From Phytophthora colocasiae (Eukaryota; Oomycota; Peronosporomycetes; Peronosporales; Peronosporaceae): 64,000 nucleotides of DNA. Location of the stretch: contig JAGKQI010000061.1 of assembly GCA_018806915.1 (NCBI GenBank), positions 1,550,001 through 1,614,000 on the forward strand. The letters run 5' to 3'. A model generated the notes under the pieces. It saw nothing but the letters and a program-made list of their open reading frames with translations. It was not told the origin of the DNA and did not search any database. Positions 1-13,341 of this stretch are shown piece by piece (the stretch's first letter is position 1; every line of letters starts with the position of its first letter). The position numbers and the translations under genes were made by a program.

Positions 1-2784
<2,784 letters not shown>

Positions 2785-2851
2785 TTAGGCTACTGTTAAA
2801 CACTGATAATGAGACTTACGCTGAAGGCTGTAGGGCGCTATAGACAGCCGG

Positions 2852-2863
2852 AAAAGCGCGAAA
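2852..2863. promoter_or_regulatory. E2F-type site upstream of the remodeller gene
   Basis: AAAAGCGCGAAA on the plus strand; its complement contains TTTCGCGC, an exact match to the E2F consensus TTTSSCGC. It lies about 113 bp upstream of the ATG, or just upstream of the possible 5'-UTR intron. A motif match only. Confidence 0.45.
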
Positions 2864-3759
2864 CAACGCGGTAGTAGATGAAACGAATAACAATGCACAC
2901 GTGGGGACAGGAGGAACGGGCAGCAGCGACTTCCTTACGGCTCCTCGGGGCCTTTATGGGCAGAGCGCGGAGGTGGCAAAGTGGCGGGGCGCTCTCGATT
3001 GGAAATTGGGAATGGAGGAAGCAACAAAACTAAACTGGCCGTTTTATGCGTTACATATGTGTTTTCAAGAGTCGATAGATCTAGGTGTTTGTATGTGAAG
3101 AGGAAATATGGTAAATGAAGTATAAGATTTATGGAATTCTACGAACCGGACGGCAGATTGGTATGCGCTCGCCACGTCCACACCCACCCGCTAGCCAGCC
3201 AATCTTTTCTTCTCCCCTGCCGAGTGGTTACGCTGGTTCGTTCCTCGCTTCCAAACCGGATTCAAATACAGGTTCGATGTCACATCTAATTGGATCGTGG
3301 CAGGTCAGTGATAAGTTTTAGAATACTTTGACAAACGGAACCAAAGTAGTGGAAAACTTCAACAAGAACGATAGTGTTCCAGTCTTCTTGATGACAATCG
3401 AGATATACTTGCAACGAGAAAAGAAGAGGGTGTTTAATAGGTTGACGCCAACAAACTAGTCGATTGAAAACGTCAAACGGCTAGTGTTTCGTAGTACTTG
3501 CGAGGAATCACTTTGATGCTTAAACACAGCGAATGAGTTTCTTGGTTTCATGGATGAAGTGAAGTAACTATTGAATATTCGACTGGTAGTTGATCCTGCC
3601 GCCGATCCATCTAGCCCCTACTCAATTGTAACTACTGATCACATCGGTCACGTGCTTCCATTCGAAACGTTTTCGTTACTTGTACCCCCAGCGTAGACGT
3701 TGAGGCAATAAATGTTCTTGAAAATCGGCTTTCATCGAACGAAGTTACACTGTGTAAAG

Positions 3760-3837
3760 AGCAATAAAGCAATGCAGCAATAGAGCGATGGGGCAATGGA
3801 GCAGTGGAGCTGTGGAGCAGTGGAGCAGTGAAGCAAC
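3760..3837. repeat. 8-bp tandem repeat, about 10 units
   Basis: An octamer array of the form AGCARTGG (AGCAATAA, AGCAATGC, AGCAATAG, AGCGATGG, GGCAATGG, AGCAGTGG, AGCTGTGG, AGCAGTGG, AGCAGTGA and a partial unit). The period of 8 is not a multiple of 3, so it is unlikely to be coding. Confidence 0.85.
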
Positions 3838-4576
3838 ATCATATGTGGCGTGTGCGTGCACATGCCTTGACGATACCAAAACAAATTCTGGAGGGGTACA
3901 ACAGTGGAAATTGTTGGAGGGGTGCTTGGGATCCGATTCCCGAAGTAAAAACAACAACTAGTCACGAATTAAAAACCAAGATCAATGCCCACGCTCTCGT
4001 CAATCGATACGAATCACTTTCAATCGCCTGTATCTACTGAGAGTGTTCTTAAAAGACTCGCTGGAAGTGCGCCACTGCCGTTAGCGCACTCATAGGGCTA
4101 TCAAAGCTATCGAAAATCATCTCACATTTTTCATAACAGGAATCCAGCGTGATTCCTTGCTTCTGTATTGTGTAAATTCACGTAGTAGTTACGCTTGGTT
4201 GAGCGGGAACCCATACATTGCGTGGAGTGCACCAAACACACAAGATACGAGTCACGAATGGATAAACCAATTGTACCGTTTCCAGTTATGTGAAGTTGTA
4301 TTTATTGTGATTTCAATGAATTCGGTGCAAGCCTGTTGATTCCTCGTTGATATCATATCGATAAGCACGGAAAAATCAGGGCGGGTCAACGGTGGAGATC
4401 GCAAGCACTGCAAGGGATTCGAGCCAGCCCGCAGCACTTACTACATGTATGTTAAATTTGATATTGTAGTGCTTCTTTAAATTGATATTACTGCAGAGTT
4501 CACTTGCAATAATCACCAACAATCCACGCGTGCACGTGATGATCGCGTTCTAGAGATCAAGACTTCCACGCCACAC

Positions 4577-4603
4577 AAATTAGAGACGTGCCATCTCTAA
4601 TTT
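4577..4603. repeat. Perfect 10-bp hairpin downstream of the PH-like gene
   Basis: AAATTAGAGA, a 7-nt loop, then TCTCTAATTT. It lies about 130 nt past the stop of the minus-strand gene ending at 4734, so it could sit in that gene's 3' UTR. Function unknown. Confidence 0.6.
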
Positions 4604-4733
4604 GAGACTGGTCGGACGGCGGGGTTAACTACCGCATACCTGATATTCTAACAATTACTTAAATTAGTCAGCAATGTAGTATTCGCAATATGGCTATTGC
4701 ACTAAGAATGTCGATATCAACACCACTTCTCCT

Positions 4734-6338
4734 TCATTTCCATTCAGTAGATTCTCCATGTTTATCAGGAGCTCCACTTCTTTTGGTGTCACCTGCCTCA
4801 TCACTCTTAAAAGTTCCAGCCCCAACGCTTTCAACATCTACTGCATCGCCAGTCGCCCAATGAGTTCTGGTCGAGAAAAGTTTCTGTTGAAATGACACCT
4901 GTACTTGTGGTGGTGGCGGCTTCTCCTCATACTCCAATTCTTCAGCCAGTGCTTCCTTGTTCTCGTTCAACCTCGTACCAACGAAAGCGGTAGAGATCAA
5001 TTGCCCTTGGCTTCGAGGCGATTTAGTGGTTTCACCCGACTTCCCAACGACCATTTCTTGAGTGCCAGCACTCCCAGATACTATTGGTTGGTGTGGTGCT
5101 GCAGCGTCGGTCGCTTCCGATCCAGGCTTTTCATGAGATAGACGTGTGAAGCCGTCGAATAAACGCTGCCTCATGGCTGCTGTTTTCGCCTCCAGAACCA
5201 ACCACTTCCCGTCACTGGAATGGATTGATACGCAATGATCCTCACGATGAGGCGTGGATTTACCCATGGCTTTCGCACTTCCACGGATTCCCTTCTGCAC
5301 GTTGTCAATGAGTTCTGTCTTTAGACTGCTCTTCGCGGTTTGTCGCTTCATGGCTCCGATAGAGTTCCAAAACACGACCTTCATATCTGCTGTAATGCGC
5401 AACTTGCGTGAAACCACACGACCGCTCTTCTGGCATATTTTTTTCAGCGTAAGTCCGTCCAGAAGCTCGCGAACAAACTCCAGATACTCATACATCTTCA
5501 TGTCATCGCTCTCCACGTTTTCATAGGACACGTCTTCTTTTGCCAGGGTTGCGCGCCTCTCGGCTCGGGCTGCTATAGACTGTCCAGACGCAGCACGAAC
5601 AAAATCTTCTTTCGTCACTACCCGGGCGGCTGAATTCGTACGGGAACGACGGCCGATCGACTCAGCTTTACCGACGCTAGCGTCGCTACCAAGTCGGATA
5701 CTGCTTTGCCGCATCCGTCTCATCGACGGAGGCGACGGTGGTGCTGCCACGAAGAGACTTGAGCGGCTCGGGCCAGAACGAACTGGAGATGGAGGTCTCG
5801 GTTGGGGTTTCGTTTCTGGAGGAGATTCCAGGTCATCCGTCGATCTAGCGACACTCTCATAGGTTTTAGTCGCCGCAGCGGCCAATTGCTGCGTCATATC
5901 CGCTTGGAATCGATAGCGCGCATCGATACCAGCAGTTGATTCGGACAGGAAGAAGCTGCCGATCCAGGATGAAACTCTTCGCCATCGACTCTGGTGGGTC
6001 TCCACTCTCTCTTCTTCAATGCTTAGCTCCTTCTTTACTGTAGATCCAAACCACAGCACAAACGGTGCCTCACTCTTTTCATTGGCGAATCGTACTGGAA
6101 TCACTGATAACAACAAGAAGCCTCCTACTACAAACAACACATAGACCCCCAAGAGCATCTTCCACGTCGACGAAACGTCAAAATGCGTCCCGTATGCATT
6201 CCGATACGTCCTCAACACTTTGATCTCTACATCAGGTTGCACATCTATCGAGTCAGCAGTCACAGGATCGTTTAATCTCCTCTCCAACGCCCTCACAGAC
6301 GCTAACACAAGTGCAGACACCACTAACTTCCGTCCCAT
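4734..6338 (-). CDS. Membrane-anchored protein with a PH-like domain
   Basis: Single-exon 534-residue protein. I place the start at the ATG at 6338; a TTG two codons upstream is not needed. Residues 1-18 look like a signal peptide (GRKLVVSALVLASVRAL), and a strong hydrophobic segment around residues 61-83 (LLGVYVLFVVGGFLLLSVIP) predicts a single-pass membrane protein. After a low-complexity Ser/Pro/Arg linker comes a PH-like fold at about residues 290-395: LLDGLTLKKICQKSG opens it and a helix ending RQRLFDGFTRL closes it. Such domains bind phosphoinositides or act as scaffolds, suggesting a membrane-contact or signalling role (inference). The acidic, Pro-rich tail has no recognised domain. 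Its 5' end is 127 bp from the divergent cap-binding gene, so the two probably share a bidirectional promoter. Confidence 0.7.
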   Translation of the reverse strand: MGRKLVVSALVLASVRALERRLNDPVTADSIDVQPDVEIKVLRTYRNAYGTHFDVSSTWKMLLGVYVLFVVGGFLLLSVIPVRFANEKSEAPFVLWFGSTVKKELSIEEERVETHQSRWRRVSSWIGSFFLSESTAGIDARYRFQADMTQQLAAAATKTYESVARSTDDLESPPETKPQPRPPSPVRSGPSRSSLFVAAPPSPPSMRRMRQSSIRLGSDASVGKAESIGRRSRTNSAARVVTKEDFVRAASGQSIAARAERRATLAKEDVSYENVESDDMKMYEYLEFVRELLDGLTLKKICQKSGRVVSRKLRITADMKVVFWNSIGAMKRQTAKSSLKTELIDNVQKGIRGSAKAMGKSTPHREDHCVSIHSSDGKWLVLEAKTAAMRQRLFDGFTRLSHEKPGSEATDAAAPHQPIVSGSAGTQEMVVGKSGETTKSPRSQGQLISTAFVGTRLNENKEALAEELEYEEKPPPPQVQVSFQQKLFSTRTHWATGDAVDVESVGAGTFKSDEAGDTKRSGAPDKHGESTEWK

Positions 6339-6465
6339 ATCCAAAAAATGAATGATTGACCATCATTCTTCTTAACGGCGTTTCAAGTATCAGATTCTTT
6401 TAAGTACGAATTTCGTTTTCGCACTTAGTACGAATGGGACCTTCACTCCATTCCCTCCTTTGATC

Positions 6466-9224
6466 ATGTATGGGCCGAGCCGCAAGCGCTCGTTTGATGA
6501 TGGCGACCGTGAAGATGGCTACAAGCGCTCGCGTGTAGACGACCGCTACGGTGGGAGACGCTATGACCGCAGTGGAGACCGAGGCCGCGACCGTGACCGT
6601 TTTAATGAGAGCGACCGTGCGCGCGCCTGGCGATTGGCTAAAAAAGCCGTCGTGGAGCTTGGAGATGGCGCGGAACGCGAGCAACTGACGCGTACGAGCG
6701 ACTTGTTGCTGCGGGAGCTGGAGCCGGACGCGCAGGACGTGAAGCTCGGCCATTTGGCCACTCTGGTGCTGCGTGGAGCGTCGCGATTGGCGCATAAGAC
6801 GGCGCTGTACGCGACGCTGGTGGGGTTGGTGAACGCCCGTAAACCGGCGTTTGGTAGGGAAGTGGTGGCTGGAGCAGCTCGGTCTTTACAGAGAGACGTG
6901 GACTTCTTCAGTCTCGAAAAGGTGGAGGAATCCGACACGCCGGATACGGATGTTTTCCGTCGAGATGGAGATGTTCAGGCTGTGGCGACGAGAGTGAGAC
7001 TTACAGTGAGATTGTTGGCCGAGCTGGTGTCTGCTAAAGTCTGCAAGGCTGAAGATGTGCTGGCAATGCTGGACTCGCTCCAGGGACTGTGCACGTCGGA
7101 GGATTGGGACGCAGATGATGAAACTCACGCTTCTCTAAGAGCGAGAGAGGATACTGCGGCTTGGAAGGACTTTTTCGCGGCTGTGGTGCTGGATGCTCTG
7201 CTACATAGTGGAAAGGAACTGGTGGCTGCTGCGGAGAACCTTTTTGACAGCTTGTTGAGCCGATGCAGAGAGTACGTCTCGCACAGGGAGGAGGAGAACA
7301 ATCCACGTGGATCTGCTGCTGGACCTTCGTCCTGGAGAACGAGACGCTTGCAGCTGGATCTGCTGTGGGCACCTGAAAGCAACGATGAGTTGCCATCTAT
7401 GTGTGCGGCTAGCGATCCGTTGTCACTGGTGTGGGAAGCATTGAATGTTATTCGAAATAATGAAGACAAGGATGCGGCCTGGAAACTCCCGGGAATCAAC
7501 TACCCGCAAGATGTCTTTGCGCCTGACTTTGAACATTCCGAGACACACCCGCTCGTGGTGCCTCTATCGATCGACTTGACCAAGGTAAGACTTTGCTGAT
7601 GCATTTGGGGTGTTACTTTTTGATTTTTAACATTTTTCTGTGTAAATAGCTCGACTCGAACAAGATCCCGGCATACACGACGTGGTTCCGTATTCTGTCC
7701 GACGAATCTGGTGCTGCTGGCGCCGCGATTGCGACGTTGCCGCTGGGCTCGTATCTTATTACTCGCAGCCACTTTGTCGAAGCACTAGAGACTTCCCACC
7801 CGAAGCCTGCTATTGCGGCCAAGCTGTTGCTAGGTCTGTGTCGCGCATACAACGCTCGATTCGCCTCTACTCAGACGGAGGAATCTACCCCCGTTAAAAG
7901 CGAGTACTTGCTGGTAGAGACGCTGTTAGTGGCGGCTCTTTCTGAGAGTGCAAATGCCAAGTTGGCTTTCTACTGCTCGGTGCTGTACCACCTGGTGAAG
8001 ACGGATGCCCGTATTGTGTCTCCTGCTTTGGCTGTGGTGGTGGAGTTGCTGTTCCGTGAGGTGCCGACCATGCGCGCCGCTGCCGTCGACTCGTTTGTCC
8101 AATTGCTGAGCCACTTCCTGTCGAACTTCGAGTTCAAGTGGCGTTGGGCAGCGTGGTCGTACGTGCTGGAAGCCAGCGAGGATGATCCCCAGCGCCTGTT
8201 TGTTAGTGCTGTTATCGAGCGCTGTGTGCGTCTCTCGTACCTGCAGCACATGCAGAGCGCGTTGCCCGCTGAGTTCCACGTTCTTCTACCTCCGGCACCT
8301 AAGCCTCGCATCCGTTTCCAGGCCGCAAAGGAGGGAGATGATGCTAGCGCTCCTGCTGAATCGAGTGCCGCGTCTGAATTCTACCAGTCCGTGACGACGA
8401 AGCTGAAGGGCCACCCGCCCGCGTCTGCGCTGCGTTCTTGGTTGAACGAAGAGCTCCCCTGTCTCGAGATTTCGCGTGAGGAAGCTGTAGAGGTTGTTTG
8501 GACTTGCATCCTAGAAGCTGGAGCGGCTACATTCACGCACATGCGTCTGCTGCTTGAGAAGTATGGCAAGCGCAACGAGCTTTTCGGCAGCGAGGACCAG
8601 CCAGCTGAGGAGACTGACGCTGATGAGCTTGTACTGGTCAAGACTGTGGCTTCTGTGTGGCTGAAATCGCCGCAGCACATCGGTCTGATTCTGAACGCGA
8701 TGCTGCGTCAAGGTCTGTTCCGTCCGTCAACAATTGTAACGTGGGTGTTCACTCCTGACGCCGTGCAGCAGTACAGTTGGCCGTACGTGTGGGAAATTCT
8801 GAACGACACACTCAAGTTTGTGCAGGACGCCATTCGTTCGAAGACACAGCAGTTGGAACAGGCTTCAGCGCCGAGATCAGCGGATGACCGGGACAACGAG
8901 GAGATGCCTGACGTGGCCGGTCTTGAGGATGGTCGTAAGCGCCTTCAGGACGAGCTGCGGCAGTTGCTTGTGCTGCTGTTCCGTGGATTCAATCGTGTGA
9001 TCTCTGAGCACAAGGCCGAATGTGAATCTGAGGGCTCCGACCCACGTGACAATTGGTTCCGCAGTGCACTGGCACAGATGCAGGCTGTGGGACACAGATA
9101 CCGTGGCCCACTCGAGGACGCGCTAGATGAGCTTCAGCTCGAGGTTTTCAGTGTCAGTGCCTCGGCTGACGAGGACGCTTCCAAGATCTTCCAGCTCGTG
9201 CGTGACTCATACCGCAGTGCCTAG
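6466..9224 (+). CDS. NCBP1: Nuclear cap-binding protein subunit 1 (CBP80)
   Basis: Large subunit of the nuclear cap-binding complex, which with CBP20 binds the m7G cap of nascent Pol II transcripts and couples it to splicing, 3' processing and export. Exons 6466-7584 and 7650-9224, with a 65-nt intron (GTAAGA...AATAG) in phase 0, give 897 aa, somewhat longer than animal orthologues. The N-terminus is basic and Arg/Asp-rich with an NLS-like patch (SRKRSFDDGDREDGYKRSR), as in other CBP80s. Three helical MIF4G-type regions follow; diagnostic C-terminal segments include STIVTWVFTPDAVQQYSWPY and YVWEILNDTL. The start is the first ATG after the promoter; an in-frame TTG at 6460 is not needed. A TTCACTCCATTCC stretch at about 6441 resembles an oomycete initiator and would give a very short 5' UTR. 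Confidence 0.9.
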
Positions 9225-9311
9225 ATAAACAGTAAAAAAATCACATAGGAGGTGAACACTGAGGCACAGAAAACAAAGTACCAGTGTATTGCTGCACTTT
9301 TAGCCGTGATT

Positions 9312-10460
9312 TCATTCTTTGTCATCAGCTTTGGTCTCCTCAGGCTTCGTAGAAGCAGTTGCCTCTGTCTTCCGCTTCTTGACAGGGATCACATTCACAG
9401 CAGAAGCAGAGGAGTCGGTCTGTCCGAATCCAATGGTTGTCTCTGCCTTCTCTTCCTTAGCCTCATTCGCAACTGCACCAGCGATAGTTTCCTTGATTCC
9501 ATCCACCTTCTCCTTAAGTTCCAAGTAGATCTCCATATATTCCAACAGCGTCTTCTCATCTTCCTTCAACTCGTCCTGCTTCACTCCAGCACAGACCAAG
9601 AACGCGTCCTTCAACGTCTCTGGGTGCTCTCCCTTAAACTCCAACGTAAGATTGGGGTCCTCAGCTCCAGACGGCGCTTTCCTCTTGCCTTTTCCCTTCG
9701 GTTCAGCCTCTGCATCCAGTGAATACTTAGGGATTCTGCCATCCACGAACTTCTGCAGCTTCTCACACTTCTTCACCACACGATGAATGTTCTCCGCCAT
9801 GACACGTCCAGCCATCACATAGTGCGTGAGTTCTTCATTAGGAACAACTTCTTTCTCACCCTCTTTATCAGCCGTTGAGTCTCTATAGATACAGGCAATT
9901 GCCAGCTGACAGTACAAGTCTGCAAGCTGCGTCGTGTCCTCAGCCTTTGTTGATTTCAACAGCTTCCTCCTCAACAGCAAAGCCTTCTCAAAGTCAGCTT
10001 TAGCCTGTTCGAACTGGTCACTTTCAAGTCCCAAATCGCCCAAACGGGTGTAAACTCGAGCCAATTGAGCCTCCACTGCTTCATCCCCAGGATAACGAGA
10101 ATAAATGACACGAGAGAGTTCCATCACTTCCCAAGCCGCTTCCAGGTCATCTGCTGCGTCTCTGGCGTCCTGTTCCCCATCGCCTCCTCCATTGGCTGCT
10201 CCTTCCACTGCACCACCAAACAGACTAGCTGTAGCCTCCGTGAGGGTTAATAGAGCATGGCCATATTCGTAGTAGACTGGAGCCACAGCCAAAGAGTCAC
10301 TTTTGCCCTCAGCCTCGCACATGGTGCGCAGAAGGTCCTCAAACGTCACCACCGCCTCCTCCAGACGCTTGTCCTTCAGTAGAGCCACGCCCCGCAGGTA
10401 GCGAGGGTCTGTGAGCGTCGCCTGCAGCTCCTGCGCCGTCGACGTTTCGGTGGTCGACAT
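9312..10460 (-). CDS. NASP/Sim3/Hif1-type histone chaperone (SHNi-TPR)
   Basis: Predicted 382-aa nuclear chaperone for H3-H4. Start at ATG 10460 (MSTTETSTAQ); the longer frame would need a TTG start. The interrupted-TPR architecture typical of NASP is visible: a first TPR (YLRGVALLKDKRLEEAVVTF) interrupted by a long acidic/Gly-rich insert (about residues 80-110), then a TPR with LARVYTRLGDLGLESDQFEQ and AKADFEKALLLRRKLL, then a helix LADLYCQLAIACIY. The C-terminal third is helical and ends in a Lys/Glu-rich tail with an NLS-like VKKRKTE. It is convergent with the cap-binding gene, with 87 bp between stops. An E2F-type site lies about 30 bp upstream, in keeping with S-phase expression (inference). 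Confidence 0.85.
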   Translation of the reverse strand: MSTTETSTAQELQATLTDPRYLRGVALLKDKRLEEAVVTFEDLLRTMCEAEGKSDSLAVAPVYYEYGHALLTLTEATASLFGGAVEGAANGGGDGEQDARDAADDLEAAWEVMELSRVIYSRYPGDEAVEAQLARVYTRLGDLGLESDQFEQAKADFEKALLLRRKLLKSTKAEDTTQLADLYCQLAIACIYRDSTADKEGEKEVVPNEELTHYVMAGRVMAENIHRVVKKCEKLQKFVDGRIPKYSLDAEAEPKGKGKRKAPSGAEDPNLTLEFKGEHPETLKDAFLVCAGVKQDELKEDEKTLLEYMEIYLELKEKVDGIKETIAGAVANEAKEEKAETTIGFGQTDSSASAVNVIPVKKRKTEATASTKPEETKADDKE

Positions 10461-10489
10461 TTTCTTATAAGACAAAAACTCTTTGGAAA

Positions 10490-10500
10490 ATGGCGCCAAA
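10490..10500 (-). promoter_or_regulatory. E2F-type site upstream of the NASP-like gene
   Basis: TTTGGCGCCAT on the minus strand includes TTTGGCGC, an exact TTTSSCGC match, 30-40 bp upstream of the ATG at 10460. Confidence 0.5.
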
Positions 10501-10605
10501 TAAAAGGCGGTTTAAAAAAAACTTGCATAGAGAATAAAAAGATGTGTTATTTAGGAGATATGGCTACATGTGCAAGTTTGTTGCCATTGCGCATTTTTTG
10601 CTTGA

Positions 10606-11448
10606 TCACAAAGCTCGTAGTAATCTAGTAGACTCTTTGGAGCTGGAGCTCTTCTTGAATACTCCTAGTACAGCGAGAATGATGAGAATGACGAGGATAG
10701 CGCAAACTGAGAGCAGAATCGTGAGTTTCACGTTCTTCCACCACATTTGCCGGCGTAACTTGCGTCCAGTGTTGCGAAACACCTTGGCTTGTTCGTTCAG
10801 ATCGTTCGTCTTCTGCTCTACGACCTCCATCTTCTCTGTATTGGACAACACCACTTGGATATTGTTATGCATGACGGTCTTCACTCCATCCACCTGATGC
10901 ATCACCTCCGATAACTTATCCACCTTAGTGCGGTCGTCGTAGGTAGCACAAATTCCTGCAAATGGTTTGGCGCAGTCCTTATCCAGTCCATTCTGTATAA
11001 AAAGAAACATTTAGAAACAACGCACAACATCTAAACAACTAGAAATTGCACTCACCTCTCGACACGTGAGCGCTTTGGATCCGAACTTGGGCACAATCTC
11101 TGTCTGGACAGCTGAGATCATCTGAAATGCCAGTCGAATGGGGTAATCTTTCGCTGTAATTGCAGCAAACACGAGCTCGTCGTTGTTCATAGTGAAATGA
11201 AACTTGTTCGGGTCGCAGTCCAGCGAATGGCGGCCATTGGGCGTCACCTGAGTCTTCCACGTCGGAGCACGGATCACTTTGCTCAGCATCTCCTTGAAAT
11301 TGACCATATCAGCCTCTCCACCTCTCGACTTGCCATCTGCTGAGTGCATGTAACTAGCCACGATCACTTTGTCCGTGGCTCGTGCAATGGCCAAGAACTT
11401 GATGTTATCACGTGTCAAAGACGCCGACGCTGCTGTTGTCGGTGCCAT
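10606..11448 (-). CDS. Longin-domain R-SNARE (VAMP7/VAMP72-like)
   Basis: Tail-anchored vesicle SNARE of the endomembrane system, 259 aa. Exons 11448-11056 (131 codons) and 10992-10606 join in phase 0 across a 63-nt intron (GTGAGT...TATACAG). Residues about 8-120 form a longin domain (IKFLAIARATDKVIVASY; FHFTMNNDELVFAAITAKDY). The SNARE motif follows (KVDKLSEVMHQVDGVKTVMH, then VVEQKTNDLNEQAKVFRNTG), then RKLRRQMWWKNVKL and a transmembrane segment (LLSVCAILVILIILAVLGVF) with a short Ser-rich luminal tail. Aligned to VAMP7 through the KT-x2-L block, the ionic zero layer is Asn (VVLSNTEKME) instead of Arg. Family assignment is solid; the compartment (late endosome/vacuole versus plasma membrane) cannot be read from sequence. 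Confidence 0.88.
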
Positions 11449-11678
11449 TGTATCAAAGTTGCTTCTTCTCTATGGCGAGTCTCTTAATGTAGTCAATACA
11501 CACAACAGGACACCAATGGGACGGAGTTTTGGCCGGTTACGAGCTATTTGCAAGATGATCAGGACGAAAGGAAAAAGAGAGATGAGATATTTTCGGCCTT
11601 TCTCGTAGCAAAATCCACACGTGGGTGAAGAAAGTTTAAAAATGGCTTCAAAAGTGCCTAAAGTGTCTCTAACTTGTT

Positions 11679-13252
11679 TTACTTCTCGACGGTAAAATGA
11701 GGCTGCGCAAGTGTAGCAATCTGATGGAGCTGGTTGGCTGAGAGTTTCTGGGTGAACGGCAGTTTGGATGTAGATGGAAGTTGCTCCTCCAGTAGTGTGA
11801 TGTCCATACCCGAGCTGAGCGACGCAAGAACTGCCACTTCTTGGAGAGAGATTTTGTCCGACGGAAGAAGTCCCTTCTTCGCCTTCCACGCAGTCATGAT
11901 ATTGGCAGCACGGTCAGCGTCGACAAGCTATTAAACAAGAACAAAAAGAATGGCCATAGTCAGTAAAATATCTTGCATCAAAGTGCTACATCAGGTGACG
12001 TTACCTCAATGGATCCGGTGAAACACTTGAGTAACTGGTTCATGGCCATTGAGTAGGCAAATCCCAGCTCCTCCGTTTCCTTGTGCTTGTTAAACGCCTT
12101 GATAGTCGCTTCAACGCGGGGGTAGATCTGTGTCTCGCGGACATACATCCAAACTTGAAGGTTGTCGAACTGGCTGTGCTGGTTGGCTAGGATGTGAGCC
12201 CAAGCGACTTCCTCGGCCGGTGGTAGGTCAAGGTGCTCGTTCTCTGGGCGAATCTTCTCCATGTACTTCTTCTCGACAGCAATGCCCAAGTTAAACGCCG
12301 TCTTCAGTAGCAACGCCACATCTTCACCCGTAGTGTCATTGTACGCCTTGAAGTGGAAAGGGTTTCCACTAGACAACATCGCTTCCAGTGGTCGGTCACC
12401 GATAAGCAGCATCTCTCGTTCCTTTCGGAACTGCAGTACAGCCTCCGGCAGCGGGAAAATCGCACTACCAACATGTTGAGGTAGTTGCAGCGATGCAAAA
12501 CGTCCAAACTGTTCCGACAAAGGAGTAAATGTCTTCTCCACTAACTGCTCCAATGGTTTACTAGAAACGTCAAAATTCGGCAGTGCAAAGCCATAACTCT
12601 GCACTTTTCCATCATTGCACAACACTTCCAATGCATCACACGTAGCCTTGAGTCTCTCCATCAGTTCTCCTTGTTTCCCCGGCATCAACGCTAATTCATC
12701 TGGAATTTGACAGACAGCATGGTCCAAAGTCTCGATATCCAACTCCCCCATCGTAATTTCCACTCCTTTCTCAACGTACTCCTTAGTAAGTCGACCGTCT
12801 GCCTCTGGGTTGGAAGGATGCACCACATTGCTGCCGATAAGCGAGGAAACCACGAAACATTCACGAGGGATGTCCAGATCTTCAATGGATTCGTTCAAAG
12901 CCAGAGCTTCCACATACGTCTGCTTCTCCCCAGCTTTAGTGGGCACTGCAGGGTTCACTGCTGCCTGAATAAAGTTGCTGGTGTACGAGGACATCACATT
13001 CTTACAGGTGTCTAAGCGGGGCATATCCTTAGCCCAGAGATCAGGACTGCCAATTCCTCGAGGAGATACACTAACCCATTGCGCATCGTCTCCTGACTCA
13101 CTCACTCGGAGTTTGGAGCTGGTACTGGACAGAAATGGAGAGCGAGCTACAAAGTCTTCGGTCGCAGGGCCAGTGGCTCGACCCACGTGGAGATGGGCGC
13201 TGCCCAGCGTCGACAAGCGCACACGTTGACCAGTGCAGATGATGGCCTTCAT
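11679..13252 (-). CDS. Aldo/keto reductase-like protein
   Basis: 498 aa from exons 13252-12005 and 11927-11679, joined in phase 0 across a 77-nt intron (GTAACG...TTAATAG). I chose ATG 13252 (MKAIICTGQR); an in-frame ATG at 13333 would leave only 8 bp to the divergent gene and adds a low-complexity hydrophobic stretch. The central part follows an AKR TIM barrel: IPRECFVVSSLIG where AKRs have the strand carrying the catalytic Lys, then LEVLCNDGKVQSYGFALPNF, matching the conserved region around GKVRYIGVSN. In the first of these SSL stands where TK is expected, and no clear catalytic Tyr motif is seen, so it may be a non-catalytic relative. The C-terminal 150 residues are helical and unassigned. 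Function unknown. Confidence 0.6.
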
Positions 13253-13341
13253 GTTGTCCTGAGCCACAGGTGAAGTGTGTAACGTACACAACAATTTACA
13301 TACAAAAATCAAGATCAATATTATTTTTTTCATAATTGAAA

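Larger units (their letters stand above)
2864..4733. other. Intergenic region without recognisable genes
   Basis: About 1.9 kb between the remodeller promoter and the 3' end of the PH-like gene. It contains only short incoherent open frames on both strands, an 8-bp tandem repeat (3760-3837) and a perfect hairpin (4577-4603). I see no conserved protein, tRNA or transposon terminus. Confidence 0.6.

Noticed and set aside
13253..13333. 27-residue hydrophobic N-terminal extension of the AKR-like gene resembling a signal peptide
   Set aside because: Its ATG is 8 bp from the divergent YIPF6-like ATG and the sequence is AT-rich low complexity; more likely the shared promoter.
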